Shown in pieces: positions 36,093-44,808 of a stretch of DNA of 64,000 nt (within the stretch, counting starts at the first letter, position 1; every line of letters starts with the position of its first letter). The position numbers and the translations under genes were made by a program. The notes under the pieces are model-generated. The model made no database searches. It was not told the origin of the DNA and saw only the letters and a program-made list of their open reading frames with translations. Origin of the DNA: Salipiger mangrovisoli (GTDB taxonomy: Bacteria > Pseudomonadota > Alphaproteobacteria > Rhodobacterales > Rhodobacteraceae); the NCBI RefSeq assembly GCF_015223355.1, contig NZ_JADFFK010000001.1:372001-436000 (forward strand). Reading direction: 5' to 3'.

Positions 36093-37559
36093 ATGAAACT
36101 CCACGCAGACGCGCTCGGCGCGCTCGATCCCCGTATCTCCGGCCCCGCCTACGACCGGTCCAAGCTGACGCCGGGCATCGTGCACGTCGGTCTTGGCAAC
36201 TTCCACCGCGCCCATCAGGCGGTCTATCTCGACGATCTCTTCGCCCGGGGGCTCGGCCACGACTGGGCGATCTGCGGCGCGGGGGTGCGCGCGCCCGATG
36301 GCCGGATGCGCGAGGCGCTGGCAGCGCAGGATTACCTGTCGACGGTGATCGAGCTTGACCCCTCGGGCCCGCGGCCGCGGATCATCGGCGCCATGGTCGA
36401 TTTCTGCCCCGTCGATCCCGCGAACGGTCCGCTGATCGCCCGCATGGCCGATCCCGCCACGCGCATCGTCTCGCTGACCGTGACCGAGGGCGGCTATTAC
36501 GTCGATGCCACAACCGGCACCTTCGATCCGACCCATCCTGACATCGTCGCCGACGGCGCGTCGCCCGAGGCGCCCAAGACCGTCTTCGGCGCCATCGTCG
36601 CCGCGCTCAAGGCACGCCATGCGGCGGGGCTGCCGCCCTTCACCGTGATGAGCTGCGACAATATCCCCGGCAACGGCGAGGTGACGCGCGACGCGGTGGC
36701 CGGCACGGCGCGGCTCTCGGACCCGGGGTTCGCCGACTGGATCGCGGCCAATGTCGCCTTCCCCAATTCCATGGTCGACCGCATCACCCCCGCCACCGGC
36801 GACGGCGAGCGCGCGCTGGCGCGCGAGTTCGGCCTCGACGATCCGGTCCCCGTCACCTGCGAGCCCTTCCGGCAATGGGTGCTCGAGGACAACTTCCCGC
36901 AGGGGCGCCCTCCGCTCGAGGAGGTGGGCGTCACCTTCACCGATCACGTGCACGACTACGAGCGCATGAAGATCCGCATCCTCAACGGCGGCCATGCGAT
37001 CATTGCCTACGCCGGGGCGCTGCTCGGCTGCGAGTTCGCCGATGACGCCATGGCGCACCCGCTGGTCAGCGCCTTCCTGCGCAAGGTCGAGACCGACGAG
37101 ATCCTGCCGCATGTCGACCCGGTGCCCGAGTTCACCCCGCCCGAGTACCTGCAGCTGATCGAGGGCCGCTTCGCCAACCCGGCGGTGAAGGACACCATCC
37201 GCCGCCTCTGCCTCGACGGCTCGAACCGCCAGCCGAAGTTCATCGTGCCCTCGATCGCCGACGGGTTGCGCAAGGGCACCTCGGTCGAGGGGCTGGCGCT
37301 GGAAAGCGCGCTCTGGTGCCGCTACTGCGCGGGCAGCTTCGAGGATGGCACCACGATCGCGCCCAACGATCCCAACTGGGAGGCGCTGACGGAACTTGCC
37401 GCGCAGGCCCGCGAGACCCCGGCGCTCTGGCTGGCACAGCGCGCGGTCTATGGCGAGATCCAGGGCAACGGCGGCTTCGAAGAGAGTTTCGCGCGCTGGC
37501 TCGATATGATCTGGTCGCAGGGCGCGCGGCGCAGCATCGAAACCTATCTGAACGGCTGA
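36093..37559 (+). CDS. mtlK: Mannitol 2-dehydrogenase
   Basis: NAD-dependent polyol dehydrogenase oxidising D-mannitol to fructose, also arabitol and sorbitol. The 488-residue protein is a long-chain secondary alcohol dehydrogenase: GIVHVGLGNFHRAHQA near the N-terminus binds NAD, and the catalytic K-x4-N-x2-H motif is K293, N298 and H301. The ATG at 36093 with GGAGG upstream is preferred over one at 36069 that overlaps the smoS end. It is followed 4 bases later by the kinase gene. Confidence 0.94.
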   Translation: MKLHADALGALDPRISGPAYDRSKLTPGIVHVGLGNFHRAHQAVYLDDLFARGLGHDWAICGAGVRAPDGRMREALAAQDYLSTVIELDPSGPRPRIIGAMVDFCPVDPANGPLIARMADPATRIVSLTVTEGGYYVDATTGTFDPTHPDIVADGASPEAPKTVFGAIVAALKARHAAGLPPFTVMSCDNIPGNGEVTRDAVAGTARLSDPGFADWIAANVAFPNSMVDRITPATGDGERALAREFGLDDPVPVTCEPFRQWVLEDNFPQGRPPLEEVGVTFTDHVHDYERMKIRILNGGHAIIAYAGALLGCEFADDAMAHPLVSAFLRKVETDEILPHVDPVPEFTPPEYLQLIEGRFANPAVKDTIRRLCLDGSNRQPKFIVPSIADGLRKGTSVEGLALESALWCRYCAGSFEDGTTIAPNDPNWEALTELAAQARETPALWLAQRAVYGEIQGNGGFEESFARWLDMIWSQGARRSIETYLNG

Positions 37560-37563
37560 CACC

Positions 37564-39012
37564 ATGTCCTATCTCGGCATCGATCTCGGAACCTCCGGCC
37601 TGCGGGCGCTGCTCTGCGACGAGGCCGGGGTGCCGCTCGCCAGCGCCGAGCGCCACTACGAGGCGCGGCATCCCGGCTCGGGGTGGTCCGAGCAGGATCC
37701 GGCTGACTGGATCGCCGCGCTGGAAGGCGCCGTCGCCGAGCTGAAAGCGCAGGCGGGCTGGGCCGCGCTGCGCGGCATCGGGGTTGCCGGCCACATGCAC
37801 GGGGCGGTGTTGCTGGGCGCGGACGATGCGGTTCTGCGGCCCTGCATCCTGTGGAACGACACCCGCTCCTTCGCCGAGGCGGCACGGCTCGACGCCATGC
37901 CCGAGTTCCGCGAGATCAGCGGCAATATCGTCTTTCCCGGCTTCACCGCGCCCAAGCTCGACTGGGTGCGCGCCCACGAGCCCGAGGTCTTCGCCGCCGT
38001 GGCGAAGGTGCTGCTTCCCGCGGCCTATCTCAACCTCTACCTGACCGGCGATCACGTCGCGGACATGTCCGACAGCGCCGGCAGTGCCTGGTTCGACACC
38101 GGCCGGCGCGACTGGTCCGATGCGCTGCTGGCCGCCGGGCACATGTCACGGGCACAGATGCCGCGGCTGGTCGAGGGCTCCGCGCCCGCCGGCCGCCTGC
38201 GCCCCGGGCTGGCCTCGGCCTGGGGGCTGTCGCAGCCGGTCACCGTGGCGGGCGGGGCGGGCGACAATGCCGCCGCCGCCTGCGGCACCGGGGCGCTCGA
38301 CGAGGGGCAGGGCTTCGTGTCGCTCGGCACCTCGGGGGTGCTGCTGGCGGCGCGCGATGGCTATCATCCGCTGCCCGGCAGCGCGCTGCACACCTTCTGC
38401 CACGCCGTGCCGGGACGCTGGTACCAGATGGGGGTGATGCTCTCCTGCACCGACAGTCTCAACTGGCTGGCGCGGATCGCCGGGATGCGCCCGGCCGAGC
38501 TTACCGCGCCGCTCGGCGAGGCGCTGCAGGCACCGGGCCGGGTGCGGTTCCTGCCCTATCTCTCGGGCGAGCGCACGCCGCACAATGATGCCGCGATCCG
38601 CGGCGCCTTCACCGGGCTCGGGGCCGAGACCGGGCGCGACGAGATGACCCGCGCGGTGCTCGAGGGCGTCGCCTTCGGGTTGCGCGACAGCGCCGAGGCG
38701 CTGCGCGGCGCCCATGCGCAGCTGGAGCACCTGCTGGCTATCGGCGGCGGCAGCCGCTCGCGCTACTGGCTGCGGCTGATCGCGACGGTGCTGGGCATGC
38801 CGCTTCACCTGCCGTCCTCCGGCGAGTTCGGCGCGGCGCTCGGGGCCGCCCGGCTCGGGCTGCTGGCCGCCACCGGCGCCGCCCCGGAGACGGTGATCAC
38901 CCCGCCCGCAACCGCCGAGGTGATCGAGCCGGTCGCCGAGCTCGTTGCCGCCTATGATGCCGCCTACCAGCGCTTCGGGCCGGCCTATCGCGCGATCCGC
39001 GAGATCCAGTGA
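37564..39012 (+). CDS. xylB: Xylulokinase
   Basis: FGGY-family kinase, 482 residues, phosphorylating D-xylulose from xylitol or arabitol oxidation (possibly other ketoses). It has SYLGIDLGTSGLRALLCDEAG at the N-terminus (phosphate-binding), the GIGVAGHMHGAVLL segment, and DNAAAACGTGALDEGQGFVSLGTSG near 240 (FGGY signature region). Last gene of the polyol operon. No fructokinase gene is present, so fructose made by SmoS/MtlK must be phosphorylated by an enzyme encoded elsewhere. Confidence 0.93.
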   Translation: MSYLGIDLGTSGLRALLCDEAGVPLASAERHYEARHPGSGWSEQDPADWIAALEGAVAELKAQAGWAALRGIGVAGHMHGAVLLGADDAVLRPCILWNDTRSFAEAARLDAMPEFREISGNIVFPGFTAPKLDWVRAHEPEVFAAVAKVLLPAAYLNLYLTGDHVADMSDSAGSAWFDTGRRDWSDALLAAGHMSRAQMPRLVEGSAPAGRLRPGLASAWGLSQPVTVAGGAGDNAAAACGTGALDEGQGFVSLGTSGVLLAARDGYHPLPGSALHTFCHAVPGRWYQMGVMLSCTDSLNWLARIAGMRPAELTAPLGEALQAPGRVRFLPYLSGERTPHNDAAIRGAFTGLGAETGRDEMTRAVLEGVAFGLRDSAEALRGAHAQLEHLLAIGGGSRSRYWLRLIATVLGMPLHLPSSGEFGAALGAARLGLLAATGAAPETVITPPATAEVIEPVAELVAAYDAAYQRFGPAYRAIREIQ

Positions 39013-39030
39013 CCCCGCGGCAAGCCGTTT

Positions 39031-39060
39031 TCTTCTAGGCGGAAATATCCCCGCCGGAGG
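39031..39060. repeat. Dispersed intergenic motif at the 3' end of xylB
   Basis: TCTTCTAGGCGGAAATATCC then CCGCCGGAGG, 18 bases after the xylB stop. Same form as copies at 9564-9593 (inverse) and 51801-51830. Confidence 0.75.
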
Positions 39061-39112
39061 CGCAAGGAGCCAGGCGGCGGGGAAGAGGACACGGCCACCG
39101 GGGCGCGCGCCC

Positions 39113-39670
39113 TCAGATCACCCGCACCTGCGTGCCGACCGGGCAGATCTCGAAGAGTTCGGCGATCTTCTCGTTGTAGAGCCCGATGCAGCCGTCCGAC
39201 GAGGGCCGGCCGATCTTGCGCGTGTCATGGGTGCCGTGGATGATATAGGCGGGCCAGCTGAGATACATGGCATGGGTGCCGAGCGGGTTCTCGGGGCCGG
39301 GGCCGATCGGTTTCCAGTCCGGGTAGCGCGCCATCTGCGAGGCGGTCGGCGTCCAGGACGGGCCGACCTTCTTGCGCACGATCGAGGTATAGCCGCGCTT
39401 GGTCAGCTCCTCGGTCAGCGGCACCGAGGTGGGATAGGCCCGGTAGTCGCTGCCGTCGGCATTCCAGTAGTGCAGGGTGCGCGAGCCGGTGTCGGCCACG
39501 ATGGTGGCCTTGCCAAGCCTGTCGAAATGGTCGCGCCAATCCTGTCGCACCCAGCTCGAGGCGTTGCGGCGCAACAAGCCGTCGGCGTGCAGCACGGCGG
39601 GCGCGGCGATCAGCGAGGCGGTGGCGAGGGCGCCGCGCAGCGTGGCGCGGCGAGTCAGGGAAATGCTCAT
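39113..39670 (-). CDS. L,D-transpeptidase with twin-arginine-like leader
   Basis: A 185-residue YkuD-domain enzyme that forms 3-3 peptidoglycan cross-links or attaches proteins to peptidoglycan in the periplasm. The catalytic motif is IIHGTHDTRKIGRPSSDGCIGLYN (His, Ser, Gly, Cys order; Cys near residue 163). The leader MSISLTRRATLRGALATA continues into a weak hydrophobic stretch ending AVLHADG; TRRATLR fits the Tat consensus. It is encoded on the minus strand beside a second L,D-transpeptidase. Confidence 0.92.
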   Translation of the reverse strand: MSISLTRRATLRGALATASLIAAPAVLHADGLLRRNASSWVRQDWRDHFDRLGKATIVADTGSRTLHYWNADGSDYRAYPTSVPLTEELTKRGYTSIVRKKVGPSWTPTASQMARYPDWKPIGPGPENPLGTHAMYLSWPAYIIHGTHDTRKIGRPSSDGCIGLYNEKIAELFEICPVGTQVRVI

Positions 39671-39806
39671 CTGGGTCTCCTGTTCGGCGGGGCTTGTGCC
39701 CCGTTCTCGCCGCTTGAGACCGGCCTCGGCTTAACCGAAGCTTAAGAATTGGCCCGGCGCGCCGCCGATCACGCGAATGCGATGCGGCGTGCCGGGCGCG
39801 TGGGGA

Positions 39807-40556
39807 TCAGGCGCTGCCGTCGGTGGTCGGCTCGGTCACCGCGGCGGGTGTCAGCGTGCCTTCGCCGGAGCGATCCTTGGGCAGGACCACCACCTTGGTG
39901 CCCTTGGGCGTGGTGTCATAGAGATAGAGCGAATCCTGGTTGAACATGCGGATGCAGCCAGAGGAGGTGGCATGGCCGACGGTCCAGGGCGAGGGGGTGC
40001 CATGGATGCGGTACAGCGTGTCGCGTCCGCCCTTGTAGAGGTAGAGCGCCCGTGCCCCCAGCGGGTTTTCGAGCCCGCCCGGCAGGCCGCTGGCCACCGG
40101 CTTGTAGGTCTCGGGATCGCGGCGGATCATGTTGGCCGTCGGCGTCCAGCGCGGCCATTCCCGCTTCACCGCGATATTGGCGTTGCCCGAGAAGGCCAGC
40201 CCTTCGGCGCCAACGGCGACCGAGTAGCGCATCGCCTTGTTGTTTTCCTGGACCTGGTAGAGCCAGCGCGCGGCGGGATCGACGATGATCGTGCCGGGCC
40301 GTTCGCTCGTGTAGTAATCGACGACCTGGCGCTTCTTCTCTTCGGTGAGATACTTGTCCTCGATCGCCGGGATGGTGATGTCACCGTCCTGGACCTCGGC
40401 ATACATCATCCGCGTCTCGTCCGAGATCGCGGCGGGCGTGTTGGGTGGCATGGTCGCGGTGCTGGCACAGGCCGAAAGCAGCCCGGCCAACGCCAGCGAG
40501 AGCGCAGCGAGGGGGAGACGGCGTGAGAGGTGTCCGGGGCGGAGGAAATCTGTCAT
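39807..40556 (-). CDS. L,D-transpeptidase lipoprotein
   Basis: A 249-residue YkuD-domain protein. The leader LPLAALSLALAGLLSAC ends in a lipobox (LSAC), so the mature protein should be a lipid-anchored envelope enzyme. The catalytic segment is YRIHGTPSPWTVGHATSSGCIRMFN, with the Cys in SSGCIR. The start at 40556 removes 24 upstream residues lacking signal character. It is followed by the other L,D-transpeptidase, 136 bases downstream, and is divergent from the response regulator. Confidence 0.92.
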   Translation of the reverse strand: MTDFLRPGHLSRRLPLAALSLALAGLLSACASTATMPPNTPAAISDETRMMYAEVQDGDITIPAIEDKYLTEEKKRQVVDYYTSERPGTIIVDPAARWLYQVQENNKAMRYSVAVGAEGLAFSGNANIAVKREWPRWTPTANMIRRDPETYKPVASGLPGGLENPLGARALYLYKGGRDTLYRIHGTPSPWTVGHATSSGCIRMFNQDSLYLYDTTPKGTKVVVLPKDRSGEGTLTPAAVTEPTTDGSA

Positions 40557-40799
40557 CTGGCGGTTCCGTTGCTCTTGTGTGTTGGGGCGCAGTGCGTCTG
40601 CGCACGGGGATGCGTGTGGCGCGGCCATGGCCGGGTGTCACGTCGCTGGGGCAGAGGTAGTGCGGCATGAGCGCTTGTCCGCCGTCGCGTCGGCGGTTGT
40701 GCCCGCAAGGCAACAGCGGCCCGCGCGCCACCGGGGGCGCGACAGGGCGCGGGTCGTTGAAATCGATGCTGGGTCATCCGGGGCGACTAGAACTTGGTA

Positions 40800-40816
40800 C
40801 TTAAGTAGGTCTTAAG
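40800..40816. promoter_or_regulatory. CTTAAG-N5-CTTAAG response-regulator box
   Basis: CTTAAG-TAGGT-CTTAAG is a perfect direct repeat with 11-base period, identical in form to the PmrA/QseB-type box. It ends 36 bases before the response-regulator ATG, in the divergent gap shared with the L,D-transpeptidase lipoprotein. Confidence 0.75.
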
Positions 40817-40852
40817 GTTGACCAGCCATGCCCCCGCGCGCAAGGAGGTTTC

Positions 40853-41515
40853 ATGCGCATCTTGATCGTCGAGGATGACCCTGTGCTTTCCGAGGGACTC
40901 TCGGTTGGGCTGGGCCTGTCGGGCTTTACCGTCGATCCCGTCGCCACGCTGGGCGACGCGCGCGCGGCGCTGGCGGGCTCGGAGTTCGCCGGCGTGGTGC
41001 TCGACGTCATGCTGCCCGACGGCTCGGGGCTTGAGCTGCTGTCGGAAATCCGCCGGAGCGGGTCCGACCTGCCGGTGCTGCTGCTCACCGCCCGCGACCA
41101 GGTGCGCGACCGGATCGAGGGGCTCGATGCCGGGGCGGATGACCACCTTGGCAAGCCCTTCGACCTGCACGAGCTGGCGGCGCGGCTGCGCGCCATCCTG
41201 CGCCGCGCCGAGGGCCGCGCCACGGCGGTGCTGCGCTGGAACGGGCTCGAGCTCGACCCGGCACGGATGCGCGGTCAGGTCAACGGCGTGCCGCTCGCCT
41301 TCTCGCGCCGCGAGTTCGCCGTGCTGCACGCGCTGATGGAGCGTCCGGGGCAAATCCTGTCCAAGCCCGCACTCGAAGAGCGGCTCTACGGCTGGCAGGA
41401 GGAGATCGAGAGCAACGCCGTCGAGGTCCATGTCCACCACCTGCGCGCCAAGCTCGGCCGCGGTTTCATCGAGACGGTGCGGGGTCTTGGCTACCGCGTC
41501 GCGGCCGAGGGCTGA
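40853..41515 (+). CDS. OmpR-family response regulator, QseB/PmrA type
   Basis: A 220-residue regulator. The receiver has the acidic pair D8/D9, phospho-acceptor D51 in VVLDVMLPDGSG and the Lys in GKPFDLHEL. The GLDAGADDHLGKPFDLHELAARLRA stretch is typical of the QseB/PmrA/TctD branch. The C-terminal winged helix (about 125-220) ends in VRGLGYRVA. An AAGGAGG ribosome-binding site precedes the ATG. The sensor kinase follows 5 bases downstream. A CTTAAG direct repeat upstream suggests autoregulation. Confidence 0.94.
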   Translation: MRILIVEDDPVLSEGLSVGLGLSGFTVDPVATLGDARAALAGSEFAGVVLDVMLPDGSGLELLSEIRRSGSDLPVLLLTARDQVRDRIEGLDAGADDHLGKPFDLHELAARLRAILRRAEGRATAVLRWNGLELDPARMRGQVNGVPLAFSRREFAVLHALMERPGQILSKPALEERLYGWQEEIESNAVEVHVHHLRAKLGRGFIETVRGLGYRVAAEG

Positions 41516-41520
41516 ACGCC

Positions 41521-42852
41521 GTGTCGCTGCGCCTGCGCCTCTTCCTGATCCTCGCGCTGGCGACCGGGGCGATCTGGTTCTCGGCGGTGATGTGGATCGA
41601 GCATTCGACGCGCGCGCAGGTGACCAAGGTGCTGGACGCCCGGCTCGCCGAGGCGGCGAACATGGTCTCCTCGCTGCTCGAGGACCGGCGCATCGCCATG
41701 GCCGGAGAGGGCGCGCCGGTAGCCATTCCGCTCGATCCGCACCACGATTACGCGCATCAGCTCTCCTGCCAGATCTGGTCGCTGCAGGGCACGCTGGTCG
41801 GCCAGTCCGAGGGCGCGCCGGACACGCAGCTTACCGGCTCGGCCGGGACCGGCTACTCGGAGAGCACGGTGGGCGGCGAAACCTGGCGCGTCTACACCGT
41901 CGAGAACCGCGCGCTTGGCGTGCGGGTCATGGTCGGCGACAGCCTGGGCGTGCGCAACCGGCTGGTCGCCGGGGTGATCGAGGGGCTGCTGCTGCCGATG
42001 GCGCTGATCCTGCCGCTGCTGGCCGCGGCGATCTGGGTGAGCCTCGGCCAGGGGCTGGCCCCGATGCATCGGCTGGCAGAGGCGCTGCGGCTGCGCAGCC
42101 CCTCCGATCTCGCGCCGCTGCCCGCGGGTCCGGTCCCGGCCGAGATGCGCCCGATGCGCGGCGCGCTCGACGGGCTTTTCTCGCGGCTTGCCGCGGCGCG
42201 CGAGACCGAGCGCGATTTCACCGCATTTGCCGCCCACGAGTTGAAAACGCCGCTCGCCGGGCTGCGCACCCAGGCGCAGATCGCCCGCATCGCGCCCGAC
42301 GCGGCCACGCGCGCCCGCGCTCTGCACAATATCGAACGCTCGGTGGATCGCACCGACCGGCTGGTGCGGCAACTGCTCGAACTCTCCGCGGTCGAGCGCG
42401 AGGGGGCGGCCGCGGATCGCCTCGACCTCGGAGAGCTCTGCGCAGAGATCTGCACCGATCTTGCGCCGCTGGCCGAGGCGCGCGGTGTCACCCTGAGGTC
42501 CGAAGTGCCGCAGGGCGTCGAGCTGGCGCTGCCGGCCAGCGCCTTCCTGCTGCACGCCGCGCTGCGCAACCTCGTCGAAAATGCCGTGCAGGCCTCGCCC
42601 GAGGGGGGCAGCGTGCGGGTCTCGCAAGACGCCGCCGTGCTGACGGTGCAGGACGCGGGGCCAGGCATCCCCGAAGCGCTGCGCGCGCGCGCCTGCGAGC
42701 GTTTCGTGCGCGGCGCGCAGGGCGGGGATGGCAGCGGGCTCGGTCTTGCCATTGCCCGTGCCGCCATGGAGCGCCTCGGCGGCCGGCTCGAGCTGCCGGC
42801 GAGCGCGGGGCAGGGCCAGCGTGCCGAGCTGCACCTGCCGGGGCCGGGCTGA
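41521..42852 (+). CDS. Sensor histidine kinase, QseC/PmrB type
   Basis: A 443-residue membrane kinase with helices at about 7-25 and 150-175 bounding a periplasmic sensor of about 125 residues, then a HAMP-like linker. The phospho-acceptor is H239 in FAAHELKTPLAGLRTQ; the catalytic domain has NLVENAVQASPEG (N box), DAGPGIP and GDGSGLGLAI. It starts with GTG, 5 bases after the response regulator. The signal is unknown; QseC/PmrB relatives sense catechols, metals or cationic peptides, which cannot be inferred here. Confidence 0.93.
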   Translation: MSLRLRLFLILALATGAIWFSAVMWIEHSTRAQVTKVLDARLAEAANMVSSLLEDRRIAMAGEGAPVAIPLDPHHDYAHQLSCQIWSLQGTLVGQSEGAPDTQLTGSAGTGYSESTVGGETWRVYTVENRALGVRVMVGDSLGVRNRLVAGVIEGLLLPMALILPLLAAAIWVSLGQGLAPMHRLAEALRLRSPSDLAPLPAGPVPAEMRPMRGALDGLFSRLAAARETERDFTAFAAHELKTPLAGLRTQAQIARIAPDAATRARALHNIERSVDRTDRLVRQLLELSAVEREGAAADRLDLGELCAEICTDLAPLAEARGVTLRSEVPQGVELALPASAFLLHAALRNLVENAVQASPEGGSVRVSQDAAVLTVQDAGPGIPEALRARACERFVRGAQGGDGSGLGLAIARAAMERLGGRLELPASAGQGQRAELHLPGPG

Positions 42853-42953
42853 CCCCGGATCCCTGCACATCGGCTGTGCGCCGCGTCACGCCATGGGGGC
42901 TGTTGCGCGGCGCGCCCGCACCCTACCTTCTGCGCCAACGCAAGGAGAGTGCA

Positions 42954-43982
42954 ATGGAACTCGGACTTTACACATTTGGCGACGTGGGCACGAACCCGGT
43001 CACCGGCGAGAAGGTCGACGCGGGCAAGCGCCTGCGCGACCTGATGGAAGAGATCGAACTGGCCGATCAGGTCGGACTCGATGTCTTCGGCCTCGGCGAG
43101 CACCACCGACCGAACTATGCCATTTCCTCGCCCGCGACGGTGCTGGCCGGGGCCGCACGCACGACAAGGCGCATCAAGCTCAGCTCGGCTGTGACGGTGC
43201 TCAGCTCGGACGATCCGATCCGCGTCTACCAGCAGTTCGCGACCCTCGACAATCTGACCGGCGGCCGCGCCGAGATCATGGTGGGCCGCGGCAGCTTCAT
43301 CGAGAGCTTCCCGCTCTTCGGCCACGATCTCGACGACTACAACGCGCTGTTCGAGGAGAAGCTGCAGATGCTGCTGGCGATCAACGACCAGGAGCGGCTG
43401 ACCTGGCCCGGCAGCGCGCATACGCCCAGGGTTGACGGCCTCGGGGTCTATCCGCGCGCGGCGCAGGACAAGCTGCCGATCTGGATCGCCGCGGGCGGCA
43501 CGCCGCAGAGCATGGTGCGGGCCGGCGCGCTGGGGGCGCCGCTGGCGCTGGCGATCATCGGCGGGCAGCCGCGCCGCTTCGCCCCGCTGGCCGATCTCTA
43601 CCGCAAGGCCGCCGCGCAGACCGGCCACGCCGATGTGGCACGGGTCTCGCTCAATGTGCACGGCTTCGTCGCCGAAGACAGCAAGACAGCGGCGGATCTC
43701 TTCTTCCCGGCGCAGAAGCAGGTGATGGACCAGCTCGGCCGCGAACGCGGCTGGCCGCCGCAGAGCCGCGCGCAATACGACGAGAGCATGGGCCCCGAAG
43801 GCGCGATGTTCGTCGGCAGCCCGGCGCAGCTGGTGGACAAGATCCTCGGCCTGCGCGAGGACCTCGGCTTTGACCGGGTGACCATCCAGATGGCCATCGG
43901 GGTGATCGATCACCCCGAGATGCTCAGGGCGATCGAGGTGCTGGGAACCAAGGTGGCACCCGAGCTGCGCAAGGCCGGCTGA
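42954..43982 (+). CDS. LLM class flavin-dependent oxidoreductase (Atu2307/SP_0267-type)
   Basis: A 342-residue luciferase-like TIM-barrel protein using FMN or a related flavin. It begins MELGLYTFGDVG and carries VGLDVFGLGEHHRPNYAISSPATVLA, SAVTVLSSDDPIRVYQQFATLD and the GRGSFIESFPLFG segment, which together match the subfamily with structure 2I7G from Agrobacterium. Substrate is unknown. AAGGAGAG precedes the ATG. It follows the two-component genes by about 100 bases but may be an independent unit. Confidence 0.9.
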   Translation: MELGLYTFGDVGTNPVTGEKVDAGKRLRDLMEEIELADQVGLDVFGLGEHHRPNYAISSPATVLAGAARTTRRIKLSSAVTVLSSDDPIRVYQQFATLDNLTGGRAEIMVGRGSFIESFPLFGHDLDDYNALFEEKLQMLLAINDQERLTWPGSAHTPRVDGLGVYPRAAQDKLPIWIAAGGTPQSMVRAGALGAPLALAIIGGQPRRFAPLADLYRKAAAQTGHADVARVSLNVHGFVAEDSKTAADLFFPAQKQVMDQLGRERGWPPQSRAQYDESMGPEGAMFVGSPAQLVDKILGLREDLGFDRVTIQMAIGVIDHPEMLRAIEVLGTKVAPELRKAG

Positions 43983-44005
43983 TCCGGCCCGCGCCGGGGT
44001 GCGAC

Positions 44006-44040
44006 ATGCCCCCGGCGCAACCGCGCCATGCCCCCGGCGC
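44006..44040. repeat. Short tandem direct repeat
   Basis: ATGCCCCCGGCGC occurs at 44006-44018 and 44028-44040, a 22-base period, between the LLM and PACE genes. Confidence 0.7.
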
Positions 44041-44144
44041 GCTTGATTTGCGACGCCGGAGGCGGTAGGTCTGCGGGCCGAGAGAGGACGACCTCCCCCA
44101 TATCGGGACAGCAGACGGGACGGCCCGATGCCAAGGAGAGCGCC

Positions 44145-44576
44145 ATGCGCACCCGGTCCGATCGTCTTCGCCACGCCCTCAGCTTCGAGATCCTCGGTCT
44201 CGCCCTCGTCACGCCGCTCGGCGCGCTCGCCTTTGACCGCGGGATGCACGAGATCGGCCTCGTCGCGCTGGTCTGCGCCACGGTGGCAACAGGGTGGAAC
44301 TATGTCTACAACCTGCTCTTCGACCTGTGGATGCAGCGCCGCCACGGCCACACGCAGAAAAGCGTGCGGCTGCGGGTCGTGCATGCGGTGCTTTTCGAAT
44401 TGGGGCTGCTGCTCGCGCTCGCGCCCTATATCGCCTGGGAACTGGGCGTGAGCCTCGCGCAGGCGCTGGTCATGGATATGGGCTTCGCCGGCTTCTACCT
44501 GGTCTACGCCTTCGTCTTCAACTGGGCCTACGACATGGTCTTCCCGGTGCCGGCGCGTGCCGCCGCCCGCGGCTGA
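44145..44576 (+). CDS. PACE family multidrug/biocide efflux transporter
   Basis: A 143-residue membrane protein with four helices and two bacterial transmembrane pair domains. Hallmarks are the first-helix SFEILGLALVTPL with the conserved Glu, GWNYVYNLLFDLW closing helix 2, VHAVLFELGLLLALAP in helix 3 and FNWAYDMVFP closing helix 4. Characterised members (AceI) export chlorhexidine, acriflavine or polyamines by proton antiport. AAGGAGAG precedes the ATG. The frame extends 39 codons upstream without similarity. Confidence 0.92.
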   Translation: MRTRSDRLRHALSFEILGLALVTPLGALAFDRGMHEIGLVALVCATVATGWNYVYNLLFDLWMQRRHGHTQKSVRLRVVHAVLFELGLLLALAPYIAWELGVSLAQALVMDMGFAGFYLVYAFVFNWAYDMVFPVPARAAARG

Positions 44577-44583
44577 GGCCGCG

Positions 44584-44614
44584 CTTCTTCTCTTCTGAAA
44601 TACGCCGGGGGAGC
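44584..44614. repeat. Dispersed intergenic motif after the PACE gene
   Basis: TTCTTCTCTTCTGAAATACG then CCGGGGGAGCC, a variant with CTCTTCTG in place of TAGGCGG, 8 bases after the PACE stop. Confidence 0.65.
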
Positions 44615-44673
44615 CGCGCATCGCGCGGCGGGGGCGGAGCCCCCGGCGACAGGCAGGTCTCGCGCTCGGCGGG

Positions 44674-44808
44674 TCAGAGCGCGCAGCCGTCCGGGATTTC
44701 GGCGCAGACCGTCGCTGCGACGGGCTGCTGCGCGCGCGCACCGTGATAGGCGCCGAACACAACAAGGGCGACAAGCGCCCCCAGCTGAATAAGGGTCGTG
44801 CGTTTCAT
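44674..44808 (-). CDS. Small secreted hypothetical protein
   Basis: A 44-residue product below common gene-caller limits. The N-terminus MKRTTLIQLGALVALVVFGA is a signal peptide or membrane anchor with likely cleavage after ARA, leaving about 18 residues including two cysteines (VCAEIPDGCAL). GAGGCAGAAG precedes the ATG at good spacing, supporting translation. Function unknown; no family recognised. Confidence 0.55.
   Translation of the reverse strand: MKRTTLIQLGALVALVVFGAYHGARAQQPVAATVCAEIPDGCAL

Noticed and set aside
41892-44774. A 960-codon minus-strand open frame opposite the kinase, LLM and PACE genes
   Set aside because: Spans three well-supported plus-strand genes and shows no domain.
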